Below, one piece after another: positions 42,416 to 50,706 of a DNA stretch of 64,000 nucleotides. The notes beneath the pieces are model-generated. The model searched no databases and was not told the DNA's origin. It was given only the letters and a program-made list of their open reading frames with translations. The stretch's first letter is position 1; each line of letters starts with the position of its first letter. Position numbers and translations under genes: made by a program. The DNA is taken from NCBI RefSeq assembly GCF_900101045.1, contig NZ_FNFN01000002.1, positions 620,001 to 684,000 of the forward strand. The letters run 5' to 3'. The DNA is from Nocardioides sp. YR527. Its GTDB lineage: Bacteria > Actinomycetota > Actinomycetes > Propionibacteriales > Nocardioidaceae.

Positions 42416-43294
42416 TCAGTCCGGGCAGGTGTTGCGGTAGTCGGACAGGTTGATCGAGGACGGTGCCGGGCAGAGGAACTGCGAGTAGCGGGTGTCGTCG
42501 TCGACGTACCTCTTCAGCCAGGTGACGAACAGGCGCCCTTGCCAGTCGTCATCGGTGTTGGCGATGAGGTGGTCGCCGTTGTTGATCTCGCCGTACGCCT
42601 TCTCCCGCGCCCCGGTGGCCGAGGTGTAGAACGGGATCGAGTGGGAGGAGACCGGGGCGATCGTGTCCAGCTCCGCGCCGATGATCATCGTCGGGACCTG
42701 GATGCCGGGCCAGGTCTTGTCGGTGTGCCAGGGCTGCAGCGCGACCGCGGCCTTGACCGAGGAGTCCTGGTTGGCCGCGGCGAGGGTGCCGCCACCGCCC
42801 ATCGAGTGGCCCGAGACCGCGATCCGGGTCTCGTCCAGCCGCGAGGCGACGGCCGAGGAGGCGTCCTCCTTCAGGTAGTCGACCGCGGCCAGGATCTGCG
42901 AGCCGCGGCTGTCGGGCTGGTCGTAGATGGTGTCGGTGTCGATCGCGAAGACCACGAACCCGTGCGAGGCGACCCGGCGGGCGATCGAGGAGTAGGCCGA
43001 GGACGTCGCGGTGAAGCCGGGGGCGAGCACCACGCCGCCGTACGTCCCTTCGCTGGTCGAGGTGGGGTAGTAGATCGTCCCGCCGCCGAAGCCGGTCACC
43101 AGCGAGGAGACCGAGGCGGTGGAGAGGGAGAACGTGCCGTTGTCCAGGACGCCGGCCGACGTCGGGTCCGGGCCGCGCTCATAGGGGCTCTCCGCATCGG
43201 CCGGCGCGACCAGGCCGAAGAGGGGGAGAGTGACGGCCGCGGCGACCGCGGCGATCCTGACGGAGAGTGACCTGAGGAGGTGTGATTCGAGCAC
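42416..43294 (-). CDS. secreted cutinase / PET-hydrolase-like polyester hydrolase
   Basis: A 292-residue precursor with signal peptide (cleavage near ADA-E34). The mature start SPYERGPDPTSAGVL and GFGGGTIYYP, HGFVVFAIDT, GHSMGGGGTLAAA, GAELDTIAPV and RYSQFLCP are the same ordered motifs as in Thermobifida cutinases such as TfCut2. Triad: Ser164, Asp210, His242. Cys275 and Cys290 form the conserved C-terminal disulfide. The residue after APG is Phe94, where TfCut2 has a Tyr. GTG at 43294 is preferred since AAGGAG lies upstream; an ATG at 43315 is in frame. It should hydrolyse cutin-like or synthetic polyesters outside the cell; activity is not proven. Confidence 0.88.
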   Translation of the reverse strand: MLESHLLRSLSVRIAAVAAAVTLPLFGLVAPADAESPYERGPDPTSAGVLDNGTFSLSTASVSSLVTGFGGGTIYYPTSTSEGTYGGVVLAPGFTATSSAYSSIARRVASHGFVVFAIDTDTIYDQPDSRGSQILAAVDYLKEDASSAVASRLDETRIAVSGHSMGGGGTLAAANQDSSVKAAVALQPWHTDKTWPGIQVPTMIIGAELDTIAPVSSHSIPFYTSATGAREKAYGEINNGDHLIANTDDDWQGRLFVTWLKRYVDDDTRYSQFLCPAPSSINLSDYRNTCPD

Positions 43295-43430
43295 CGAGCA
43301 TGCTCCTTCGTCCATCCGGCCCCGGGCTGTCCGGGGTTCCGGTTGCTACTCGACGGTAGGGGCGCGCCCGGGCGACGGGCACCGGCACAGGAACAGAACC
43401 TGTTTGGGCGGTTGTCACAAAACAGAAACA

Positions 43431-43464
43431 AGCGGCGTACGCAGGCGGGGCTGCGTACGCCGCT
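43431..43464 (-). terminator. intrinsic terminator of the LPMO-GH19 gene
   Basis: AGCGGCGTACGCAG (43431-43444), a 6-nt loop and its exact complement (43451-43464). On the minus strand the stem is followed by TTGTTTCTGTTTTG, a classic U-rich tail, 25 bp past the gene. Confidence 0.92.
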
Positions 43465-43488
43465 GGTTTCTGTGCGGGGTGACGGGGC

Positions 43489-44658
43489 TCAGCAGTACAG
43501 ATTCCCGCCCGGGTCGACCCCGAGCAGCGAGGTCACCTCGGTGTAGTTGTCGACGCGGCTCTGCACCTGGGCCGGGTTGCCGCCGTTGCACTCGATGGAC
43601 CCGTTGATCGACCGGATGGTCTCGCCGAAGCCGGCACCGTTGACCATCGCCGCGTGCGCGGTCATGGTGCCCGGGCCGTTCTGGGTGTTCCAGTACCAGA
43701 GCCCGGTCTTCCAGGCGACCGCCGGATCGGTGGCGACCAGGTTGGGGTTGTTGAGCAGATCGATCCCGAGCGCGTCCCCGGCGGCCTTGTAGTTGAAGTT
43801 CCAGCTCAGCTGGACCGGACCGCGGCCGTAGTACTGGTCGTTGCCCGCGGGGCAGCCGTAGGACTGGTTGGGGTCGCAGTAGTGCGGGTAGTTGGCCTCG
43901 TTCTGCTCGACGACGTAGAGCAGGTCACCGGTCTCGTGGGCGACGTTGGCGATGAACGCCGCGGCCTCCCGCTTCTGGGTCGCCTCGTCCCCGGCATTGG
44001 TGAACTCCGGGTAGGCGCTGAGCGCCTCGACGAGCCCTGCGTACGTGTAGAAGGGGTTGCGGTTGGGGAAGAGCTGGTTGAACTGCGCCTCGCTGACCGG
44101 GAACTCGCCGGCCACCGGGGCCGGCGACTCCGGGTCGGTGGCGGTGCCACCGATGTTCACGTCGATGCAGGCGTAGAAGGCGTTCGTCGTGTCGGCGACG
44201 TTCCACACCGCGAGCACCTTCTGCCGGCCGGTGAACGACCCGAAGTCGACCTGGTGCTCGACGGTGGCCGGCGGCTGCGCGCCGCCGTCGTCGAACTCGG
44301 CGATCTTGGTGCCGCCGATGAAGTACTGCCAGGTGCTGGTGCTGTGTCGGGCGCTCAGTGACCAGGTGAACGTCTGGGTCCGGCCGACCGGCGTGGCCTG
44401 CCAGTTCTTCGAGTCGTCGTCGAGCTCGGCGAACCGTGAGTTCCCGCCGGAGCAGCTGGTCAGGCCCTTCGGGCCCTCGACGCTCTGCGGTTCGTACTTG
44501 ATGTCCCCGCACTCGACGGTGCCGGCAGCACACTGGGCCTGCCTGCTCGGGGGGTTCGAGATGTAGCCGTGCGCACTTGCGGGGCTCGTCGGCAACATGG
44601 CCAGGACGGGCGCCAGCAAGATCCCGCCGAGAACGGCGATCTTTGTCTTAGTACGCAT
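43489..44658 (-). CDS. secreted AA10 lytic polysaccharide monooxygenase fused to GH19 chitinase
   Basis: A 389-residue two-domain enzyme. The signal peptide ends just before His30 (ASA-HGYISNPPSRQAQC): His30 becomes the N-terminal copper ligand, and His105 (SARHSTSTWQYF) is the other arm of the histidine brace. Residues ~30-175 are the AA10 domain; a short Pro-rich linker (~175-183) leads to a bacterial-type GH19 domain with Glu242 (AHETGD) and Glu251 as acid/base, and YYGRGPVQLSWNFNY for substrate binding. It would cut crystalline chitin oxidatively and hydrolytically. AAGGAGCTTGGA precedes the ATG. It is divergent from a ROK regulator. Confidence 0.92.
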   Translation of the reverse strand: MRTKTKIAVLGGILLAPVLAMLPTSPASAHGYISNPPSRQAQCAAGTVECGDIKYEPQSVEGPKGLTSCSGGNSRFAELDDDSKNWQATPVGRTQTFTWSLSARHSTSTWQYFIGGTKIAEFDDGGAQPPATVEHQVDFGSFTGRQKVLAVWNVADTTNAFYACIDVNIGGTATDPESPAPVAGEFPVSEAQFNQLFPNRNPFYTYAGLVEALSAYPEFTNAGDEATQKREAAAFIANVAHETGDLLYVVEQNEANYPHYCDPNQSYGCPAGNDQYYGRGPVQLSWNFNYKAAGDALGIDLLNNPNLVATDPAVAWKTGLWYWNTQNGPGTMTAHAAMVNGAGFGETIRSINGSIECNGGNPAQVQSRVDNYTEVTSLLGVDPGGNLYC

Positions 44659-44703
44659 TCCAAGCTCCTTGAGGGGGTTGAGATGGATGGCGATCGAGCC
44701 CTC

Positions 44704-44724
44704 ACTGTAAGGTGCCTTTACAGT
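44704..44724. promoter_or_regulatory. ACTGTAA-N7-TTACAGT operator-like repeat
   Basis: Perfect 7-bp arms 46 bp upstream of the chitinase start and about 98 bp before the divergent ROK gene. The arm spacing (11 bp + 3, about one and a half turns) fits a dimeric regulator such as the adjacent ROK protein or a GntR-type regulator. Confidence 0.5.
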
Positions 44725-44821
44725 TACCGTCTAGACCTACGTGGACAAACACCGGCATAAGCCCTTCAGTTGTTAAGTTGCATTCCGTACGCCAGCCCGA
44801 CCCTCGAAAGGAGCGCCGCCG

Positions 44822-45982
44822 ATGTCGAGACCACCCCGGACACACCTGATCCGCGACACCAACGACCGCGCGGCGCTCGACCTGATGCTCTCGAGCGGGC
44901 CGGTGACGAAGACCCGGCTCGGCGAGCTCGTCGGCCTCTCCAAGGTGACCGCGGGACAGCTGCTGATCCGGCTGGGCGAGCGTGGCCTGGTCGAGGTCGT
45001 CGGCACCCAGCAGGGCGGTCGCGGCCCCAACGCCGCGCTCTACGGCGTGGTCCCGTCGGCGGGCTATGTCGCAGCCCTCCACATCGGCCCCGACCAGATC
45101 ACCGCGTCGGTCGCCGACATCACCGGCACCGAGCTGGCCACCGGTGCGCTCGACCCCCACGAGGCCTCCGACCCGGTCGAGGCGGTGCGGGCTACGGTCG
45201 CCGACGCCACCCGCAGCGCCGGCATCACCATGCCGCAGCTCAGCTGCCTCTCGATCGGTACGCCCGGCATGATCGACCCGCGCACCGGTGACATCCGCTT
45301 CGCCAACGACCTGCCGGACTGGCGCGCGGGAGTCCTCGCCGACCTCCGCCACAGCTTCCAGCGGCCGATACTGATCGAGAACGACGTCAACCTGGCCGGG
45401 CTCGCCGAGCAGTCCGCCGGAGCCTCCCACGGCGTCAAGGACTCGGTGCTCGCCTGGATCGACCGCGGCCTGGGGCTCGCGGTGATCGTCGACGGCCGCC
45501 TCCACCGCGGCGCCGGCGGCGGTGCCGGCGAGATCGGCTACCTGGCAGTTCCGGGTGCCTCCACGCCCCACGGCACCGACAGCCCGCAGCACGCGGCCTT
45601 CCAGTCACTGGTCAGCGTCGAGGCGATGGACACCCTCGCCCGCGCTTTCGGCCTGAAGGGCAGCGGCGTGGAGTGCGTACGAGCGGCCGCCGGAGGCGAC
45701 CCCGACGCCGAGCCGTTCCTGGAGGAGCTGGCCAGGCGGCTCGCTCTCGGCCTGGCGGGCATCTGCGTGGTGCTCGACCCCGAGCTGTGCGTGCTGGCCG
45801 GCGAGGTCGGGTGCGCCGGTGGGCCGGTCCTGGCCGCACGCGTGCAGAAGGCGATCGCCGCCCTCGGCCCCAACGTCCCCACCGTCGTCCCCACCGAGAT
45901 CTCCGGCGACGCCGTGCTCCGCGGAGCCCTGCAGATCGGCCTCGACACCGCCCGCGACGAGGTCTTCACCCACCAGGGCTGA
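44822..45982 (+). CDS. ROK-family transcriptional regulator
   Basis: A 386-residue ROK protein. Residues ~10-75 hold a winged HTH (LMLSSGPVTKTRLGELVGLSKVTAGQLLIRL). The sugar-kinase-like domain follows with SIGTPGMIDPRTGDI, IENDVNLAGLAE and GLGLAVIVDGRLHRGAGGGAGEIG. The zinc-binding Cys cluster of many ROK members is not seen. Being divergent from a chitinase, it probably responds to chito-oligosaccharides or GlcNAc. ATG at 44822 follows GAAAGGAGCGCCG. Confidence 0.9.
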   Translation: MSRPPRTHLIRDTNDRAALDLMLSSGPVTKTRLGELVGLSKVTAGQLLIRLGERGLVEVVGTQQGGRGPNAALYGVVPSAGYVAALHIGPDQITASVADITGTELATGALDPHEASDPVEAVRATVADATRSAGITMPQLSCLSIGTPGMIDPRTGDIRFANDLPDWRAGVLADLRHSFQRPILIENDVNLAGLAEQSAGASHGVKDSVLAWIDRGLGLAVIVDGRLHRGAGGGAGEIGYLAVPGASTPHGTDSPQHAAFQSLVSVEAMDTLARAFGLKGSGVECVRAAAGGDPDAEPFLEELARRLALGLAGICVVLDPELCVLAGEVGCAGGPVLAARVQKAIAALGPNVPTVVPTEISGDAVLRGALQIGLDTARDEVFTHQG

Positions 45983-46056
45983 CCCCGACGAGGATCCGCC
46001 GGCGGTCAGGGGAACGCCCGATGTCATAGGTATCTCGGCTACATATCGTCGTGGTT

Positions 46057-46467
46057 GTGACCACACAGATACGCGAGCGCCGACCACGCATCAGCCTCTT
46101 CTGCTTCCGAGCCGTCGCGGCCGTGACCGCGCTCTTCGCGATCGGGCAGCCGATCTTCATCGGCTCCTACTTCGCCGGCACCTTCGAGGCGCTGGGCCTC
46201 CACTCCGCGGGCGCGGCCGCACTGCAGGGCCTCGGGCTGCTGCTGCCGGTCGCCGCGGGCGCCGTCGTCGCGATGCGCGGACGCTGGTGGTTCCTCATCT
46301 GGTCGGTCGCGCTCTTCTTCCTCATCCACGTCCAGGCGATCCTCGGCTACACCCGGGTCCTCCAGCTGCACGTCCCGGTCGGCGTCCTCACCGTCGGCAT
46401 CGCGGTGGCCGTGGCCATCGCCTCCCTGCGCCGCGGCGCCGGCACCCCGCGGGAGGCCGGGCGATGA
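46057..46467 (+). CDS. small membrane protein preceding the multicopper oxidase
   Basis: About 136 residues with four hydrophobic helices, a basic N-terminus (RERRPRISLFCFR) and no recognised family. ATGA overlap with the multicopper oxidase gene couples the two, so it may assist export, copper delivery or anchoring. Start is uncertain between GTG 46057 and GTG 46051; a -10-like TATCGT ends 7 bp before 46057, suggesting a leaderless mRNA. Confidence 0.75.
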   Translation: MTTQIRERRPRISLFCFRAVAAVTALFAIGQPIFIGSYFAGTFEALGLHSAGAAALQGLGLLLPVAAGAVVAMRGRWWFLIWSVALFFLIHVQAILGYTRVLQLHVPVGVLTVGIAVAVAIASLRRGAGTPREAGR

Positions 46468-48020
46468 GGATCGGGCGACGCACCCTCCTGGGCGCGGGCC
46501 TCGCGGCTCCGGTCGCCGGATCGCTGGCCGCGTGCGGCGAGGCCCCCGAGCAGACCGGACGCATCCTGCGCAGCGCGGCACGGCTGCCGAAGGCGTACGA
46601 GACGCCGTTGCCGCTGCCGCCGGTCAAGCGGCCCTCGGGCGGGATGATCGAGATCGCCCAGCGGACCGCCTCGGTGGAGATCCTGCCCGGGCTGCGGACC
46701 GAGATGATGACGTACGACGGGGTCTTTCCCGGGCCGACGCTGGAGACCCGCCGTGGCGAGGCGGTGACCGTACGCCACACCAACTCCCTCACCCTGCCCA
46801 CCGCGACGCATCTCCATGGCGGGCACACCCCGGCAAAGAGCGACGGCTGGCCGACGGACCTGCTGCTGCCTCCTGGCTTCGAGTCGGACCACTCCCACCA
46901 CGCCGGTCACGGGGGCGGCCACGAGGCCATGGCCGATCCGAAGGCGCAGGTCACGACCGGAAGGCGGGACTACCGCTATCCGCTCGAGCAGCCGGCGACG
47001 ACGCTGTGGTACCACGACCACCGGATGGACTTCACCGCCCCGCAGGTGTGGCGTGGGCTGGCCGGGTTCCACATCATCCGCGACGACGAGGAGGACGCGC
47101 TCTCGCTGCCACGCGGTGAGCGGGAGCTGCCGCTGATGATCGCCGACCGGGCCTTCGACGAGGACGGCGCGCTGCGCTATCCCGCGCTCGACCCGGAGCT
47201 ACTGGGTGAGCCAGGGGTCGAGGACCGCTACATGGCCGGCGTGCTCGGCGACGTCATTCTCGTCAACGGCGCCCCGTGGCCGGAGGCGGAGGTCGACGCG
47301 GCGCAGTATCGGCTGCGGCTGCTCAACGCCTCCAACGCGCGCCGCTACTCACTGAGTCTGCGGGCCTCGGACGGGCGGCCCATGAACCTCACCCAGATCG
47401 GCTCCGACGGCGGGCTGCTCGCCGCCCCCGTCGAGCACGAAGAGATCACGATGGCTTCGGGCGAGCGGTTCGACGTCGTCGTCGACTTCCGATCGCTCGC
47501 GCCGGGGACGACGGTCGAGATGCGCAACCGTCTCGGCACCGGCCGCACCGCTCAGGTGATGCGGTTCCGGATCGGCCGGCGCGCGACCGACGACGTCCGG
47601 ATCCCGACGATGCTCGCCGACCTACCCGAGCCCGAGAAGCCCGACGGTGCGGTCGTCCGCCGGTGGCACTTCCGCCAGGCGAGCGTGCACGGCCGCCGGG
47701 GCTGGGGGATCAACGGCAAGCCGTTCGACCCCGCGGTGCCGCAGGCCCGGGTGCCGCTGGAGTCCACCGAGATCTGGGAGTTCTTCACCGACGCACACCA
47801 CCCCGTCCACGTCCACCTCTCGCCCTTCCAGGTCCTGCGGCGCGGCAACCGCGGCCCGGGTCCGATGCACCTCGGCTGGAAGGACACCGTCGACGTACGT
47901 CCCTACGAGGCCGTCCGGGTCCGAGTGAAGTTCGAGAAGTACGCCGGCAGGTTCCTCATCCATTGCCACAACCTGGAGCACGAGGACATGGCGATGATGG
48001 CCGGCTTCGAGACCGTCTGA
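46464..48020 (+). CDS. multicopper oxidase (CotA/laccase-like)
   Basis: A 518-residue oxidase. The Tat-type start RIGRRTLLGAGLAAP ends in LAAC, so it may also be lipid-anchored. All copper sites are present: HLHGGH (116-121), WYHDHRMD, HPVHVHLSPF and HCHNLEHEDMAMM (500-512) with the type-1 Met ligand. The sequence resembles three-domain CotA/phenoxazinone-synthase/bilirubin-oxidase-like enzymes. A His-rich stretch, DHSHHAGHGGGHEAM, lies near residue 145 and could bind extra copper. Likely roles are oxidation of phenols, bilirubin or Cu(I)/Mn(II); undetermined. Confidence 0.93.
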   Translation: MRIGRRTLLGAGLAAPVAGSLAACGEAPEQTGRILRSAARLPKAYETPLPLPPVKRPSGGMIEIAQRTASVEILPGLRTEMMTYDGVFPGPTLETRRGEAVTVRHTNSLTLPTATHLHGGHTPAKSDGWPTDLLLPPGFESDHSHHAGHGGGHEAMADPKAQVTTGRRDYRYPLEQPATTLWYHDHRMDFTAPQVWRGLAGFHIIRDDEEDALSLPRGERELPLMIADRAFDEDGALRYPALDPELLGEPGVEDRYMAGVLGDVILVNGAPWPEAEVDAAQYRLRLLNASNARRYSLSLRASDGRPMNLTQIGSDGGLLAAPVEHEEITMASGERFDVVVDFRSLAPGTTVEMRNRLGTGRTAQVMRFRIGRRATDDVRIPTMLADLPEPEKPDGAVVRRWHFRQASVHGRRGWGINGKPFDPAVPQARVPLESTEIWEFFTDAHHPVHVHLSPFQVLRRGNRGPGPMHLGWKDTVDVRPYEAVRVRVKFEKYAGRFLIHCHNLEHEDMAMMAGFETV

Positions 48021-48036
48021 CCCGGTCAAACCCGGG

Positions 48037-48402
48037 CTAGCGGCCGACAGCCAGGACCAGCGCGGCCAGGGCGACCAGGACCAGCACACCGTTGAGCCAC
48101 AGGTCCTTTCGCTCTCCGCGGGAGAGATGGAAGATCGTGGCGAGCACCTGCACCACGGCCAGCCCTGCCGCCGCCCAGATCGCCATGCCGGGGGCGATGC
48201 CGGTCAACGGCGGGAGGACGAGCCCGAGCGCGCCGGCGACCTCCACCACCCCGATCGCCCGTACTCCCGACATCGGGATCGCGGTGCCGGCCCACGCCAT
48301 CATCGGAGCCAGCTGCTCCTGGCTCCGGAGAATCTTGATCCCGCCCGAGTAGAGGTAGAACACCGCGAGCAATCCCGCGACGACCCAGTATGCGACGACC
48401 AT
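48037..48402 (-). CDS. DoxX-family membrane protein
   Basis: A 121-residue protein with four hydrophobic helices: VAGLLAVFYLYSGGIKIL at the start and ATIFHLSRGERKDLWLNGVLVLVALAAL at the end match DoxX-like quinol-oxidase-associated proteins. Usually linked to redox/thiol stress. ATG at 48402 follows CAGGGAGTTCGC. It is divergent from an HxlR-type regulator; such pairs are common and suggest regulation by it. Confidence 0.88.
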   Translation of the reverse strand: MVVAYWVVAGLLAVFYLYSGGIKILRSQEQLAPMMAWAGTAIPMSGVRAIGVVEVAGALGLVLPPLTGIAPGMAIWAAAGLAVVQVLATIFHLSRGERKDLWLNGVLVLVALAALVLAVGR

Positions 48403-48414
48403 GCGAACTCCCTG

Positions 48415-48429
48415 GTTACTATGAGTAAC
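48415..48429. promoter_or_regulatory. GTTACTATGAGTAAC inverted repeat before doxX
   Basis: Six-bp perfect arms (GTTACT/AGTAAC) around ATG, located 12 bp before the DoxX start. HxlR-family operators are often short inverted repeats of this sort; the neighbouring HxlR protein is the natural candidate. Confidence 0.5.
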
Positions 48430-48476
48430 TGACCGATCGAGAGCCCAGCATGGACGGGTTTCGAGAGGCGTACAAA

Positions 48477-48494
48477 AGGCACATCGATGTGCCT
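48477..48494. promoter_or_regulatory. 18-bp perfect palindrome in the doxX/hxlR divergent region
   Basis: AGGCACATCGATGTGCCT lies about 75 bp from DoxX and 98 bp from the HxlR start. It does not share half-sites with the GTTACT repeat, so it may serve a second regulator or have another role. Confidence 0.45.
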
Positions 48495-48592
48495 GAGACG
48501 ACCAGAGCGAGGTCGAGCGGCGAGCTTGCTCGTCCGCTCGCGCCGAGCGAGGGAGTAGCCGCGCGAGGCACGGAGACGGCAGGAGCGGGCGT

Positions 48593-48970
48593 ATGGCGGA
48601 CTACGAGAAGGCCTGTCTGATCAGGGGCGATGGGGGGAGCGCGATCCGCGGCATCCTCGACCGCATCGGCGACAAGTGGAGTCTGTTGGTGATCGCCACG
48701 CTCGACGGCGGTCGGCTGCGGTTCGGCGATCTGAAGCAGCGCGTCCCGGGCATCTCTCAGCGCATGCTCACGCTCACCCTGCGCCATCTGGAACGCGACG
48801 GGCTGGTGACCCGCACGAGCTACCCGGAGGTGCCACCGCGGGTCGAGTACGAGCTGACCGGCATGGGCAGGACGCTCGTCGGCCCCGCCGTCTCCTTGGC
48901 CGAGTGGGCGATCCGGCACAACCCGCTCATCGACGAGAAGCGACGCGCCTACGACGCACGTCAGGGATGA
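48593..48970 (+). CDS. HxlR-family transcriptional regulator
   Basis: A 125-residue winged-helix protein: CLIRGDGGSAIRGILDRIGDKWSLLVIATL at the start (Cys9 in the usual sensing position), GISQRMLTLTLRHLERDGLVTRTSYPEVPPRVEYELT as core. HxlR proteins often sense reactive species or aldehydes through Cys. AGGAGCGGGC precedes the ATG. It is divergent from doxX and stops directly next to the convergent antiporter gene (no gap). Confidence 0.92.
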   Translation: MADYEKACLIRGDGGSAIRGILDRIGDKWSLLVIATLDGGRLRFGDLKQRVPGISQRMLTLTLRHLERDGLVTRTSYPEVPPRVEYELTGMGRTLVGPAVSLAEWAIRHNPLIDEKRRAYDARQG

Positions 48971-50674
48971 CTACACCTCGAGGCGCTTCTCCATGTCGTC
49001 GAGGATCGACTCGACCCTCCGGTAGGTGTGGGAGCTGTAGGCCCCGATGCTGCGCTCGGTCGCGAGCGCCTCGCGCATCGCATCGAGGTAGCGCATCTGC
49101 AGGATCATCGTCTGCTCCATCACCGCCGGACGGAGTCTCGGCGCCTCCTGCACGCCCGCGAGCACCCGCGGGAGGATGCGGTCCTTGAGCTTGGTCACCA
49201 GCTTCGGGTCGATCGGCTCGCCGTCGATGGTCTGCGACTCCAGCGGCCCGAGGGTGTCGACGGCCGACTCACCGACCTGACGCAACAGGGCGCGGAACGC
49301 GTCGTGCCTGTCCTTGGCGCTCTCCGGGGAGAAGCGCAACCGGCGGATCACGGTCGGGAGGGTGAGGCCGAAGAACACGAGGGTGATGAGTGCGACCAGG
49401 AACGCGGCGAGCACGACGGTCGCCCGGTGCGAGGTGCCGGCCGGGATGGTCTGGGCCGCCGCGACCGTGACGACGCCGCGCATCCCGGCCCAGCCGATCG
49501 TCAGGTAGCCGCGCCGGGTGATCGGCTCCCGCTCCTCGAAGTCGATGTCCGCCCGGCCGCGCGCCAACCGGTGCCTCGCCGCGGTGACCCGGGCGTCCTC
49601 GCGGTCGTCCGCGGGGGTCAGCGAGTCGAGCTTCTCCTCGAACTGGTCCAGGCGGCTGCGTACCTCGTCCTGGCTCTCGTCCCGGTCCCGGAGCGCGGGG
49701 CCGGCGAGACCGGCGAACCGGAGCACGACCAGCAGGCCCACGATGATCAGGACGAGCGCGGCCATCTCTCCGGGCGTGGTCTCGCCCTGGGCGGCATCGA
49801 CGAAGTCCGGCAGCTGGTAGCCCATCGCCAGGAAGACGCCGCTCTCCAGGATGAAGCTGAAGGTCGTCCAGGTGGTGGCCTGGGTCTCGCGGTCGCGAGC
49901 GCTGAACCGGCGGCTGCCGAGACCGCCCGTCACCAGCCCGGCGATGACGACCGCGAGCACACCGGACGCGTTCAGTTCCTCGGCCGGGAAGTAGGCGAGG
50001 AACGGCACCGCCAACGAGATCGTCGTGTTGAGCACCGGATCGTCCAGGCGCTGGCGGAGCAGCACGGTGATCCAGCCGACCACACCGCCGATCACGACCG
50101 CGCCCAGCACCGCCCAGCCGAACTCGAGCGTCGTACGCCACAGCGAGAAGGAGCCGGCCACCGCGATCCCCGCGACGGCCGTCCGGAGGACGACGAGGGC
50201 GGAGGCGTCGTTGACCAGGCTCTCGCCCTCCAGCACCGTCATCACCCGCGGCGGCAGCCCGGCCCGGCGCCCGATCGCCGTTGCCGCCACCGCGTCGGTG
50301 GGACTGACGACCGCGCCGAGCGCCACCGCGAGCGGGAAGGAGATCTCCGGGAACAACCAGTGGACGACCGCCCCGATCACCAGCGCCGAGACGATCACCA
50401 TCACGACCGAGAGCCAGCTGATCAGCCGGAGGTTCCGCCGGAAGTCGATCACCGGCAGGTTGACCGCGGCGGAGTAGAGCAACGGCGGCAGTACGCCGGC
50501 CAGGATCAGCTCCGGGTCGAGCTCGATCTCCGGCACCCCGGGCAGATAGCTCGCCCCGATCCCGAGCCCCACGAGGAGCAGCGGCGCCGCCACCCCCGTA
50601 CGCCGCGCGAACACCGACGCCGCGATCATGATCGCCAGCGCCGCCCCGACGATGAGCATCACCCGATGGTCCAT
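48971..50674 (-). CDS. Na+/H+ antiporter (CPA1/NhaP-type)
   Basis: A 567-residue antiporter with about 12 hydrophobic helices, the ion-binding VVSPTDAVAATAIGRR and VLEGESLVNDASALV (ND pair), and GYLTIGWAGMRGVVTVAAAQ. The C-terminal ~150 residues form a hydrophilic tail of regulatory type. It exchanges Na+ (or K+) for protons. It has no obvious operon partner; the copA gene upstream is on the same strand, 32 bp away, so it could be read with the copper operon. Confidence 0.93.
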   Translation of the reverse strand: MDHRVMLIVGAALAIMIAASVFARRTGVAAPLLLVGLGIGASYLPGVPEIELDPELILAGVLPPLLYSAAVNLPVIDFRRNLRLISWLSVVMVIVSALVIGAVVHWLFPEISFPLAVALGAVVSPTDAVAATAIGRRAGLPPRVMTVLEGESLVNDASALVVLRTAVAGIAVAGSFSLWRTTLEFGWAVLGAVVIGGVVGWITVLLRQRLDDPVLNTTISLAVPFLAYFPAEELNASGVLAVVIAGLVTGGLGSRRFSARDRETQATTWTTFSFILESGVFLAMGYQLPDFVDAAQGETTPGEMAALVLIIVGLLVVLRFAGLAGPALRDRDESQDEVRSRLDQFEEKLDSLTPADDREDARVTAARHRLARGRADIDFEEREPITRRGYLTIGWAGMRGVVTVAAAQTIPAGTSHRATVVLAAFLVALITLVFFGLTLPTVIRRLRFSPESAKDRHDAFRALLRQVGESAVDTLGPLESQTIDGEPIDPKLVTKLKDRILPRVLAGVQEAPRLRPAVMEQTMILQMRYLDAMREALATERSIGAYSSHTYRRVESILDDMEKRLEV

Positions 50675-50706
50675 GCTCAGGAGCCTAAGCGGGGCGGCGC
50701 CGGGGA

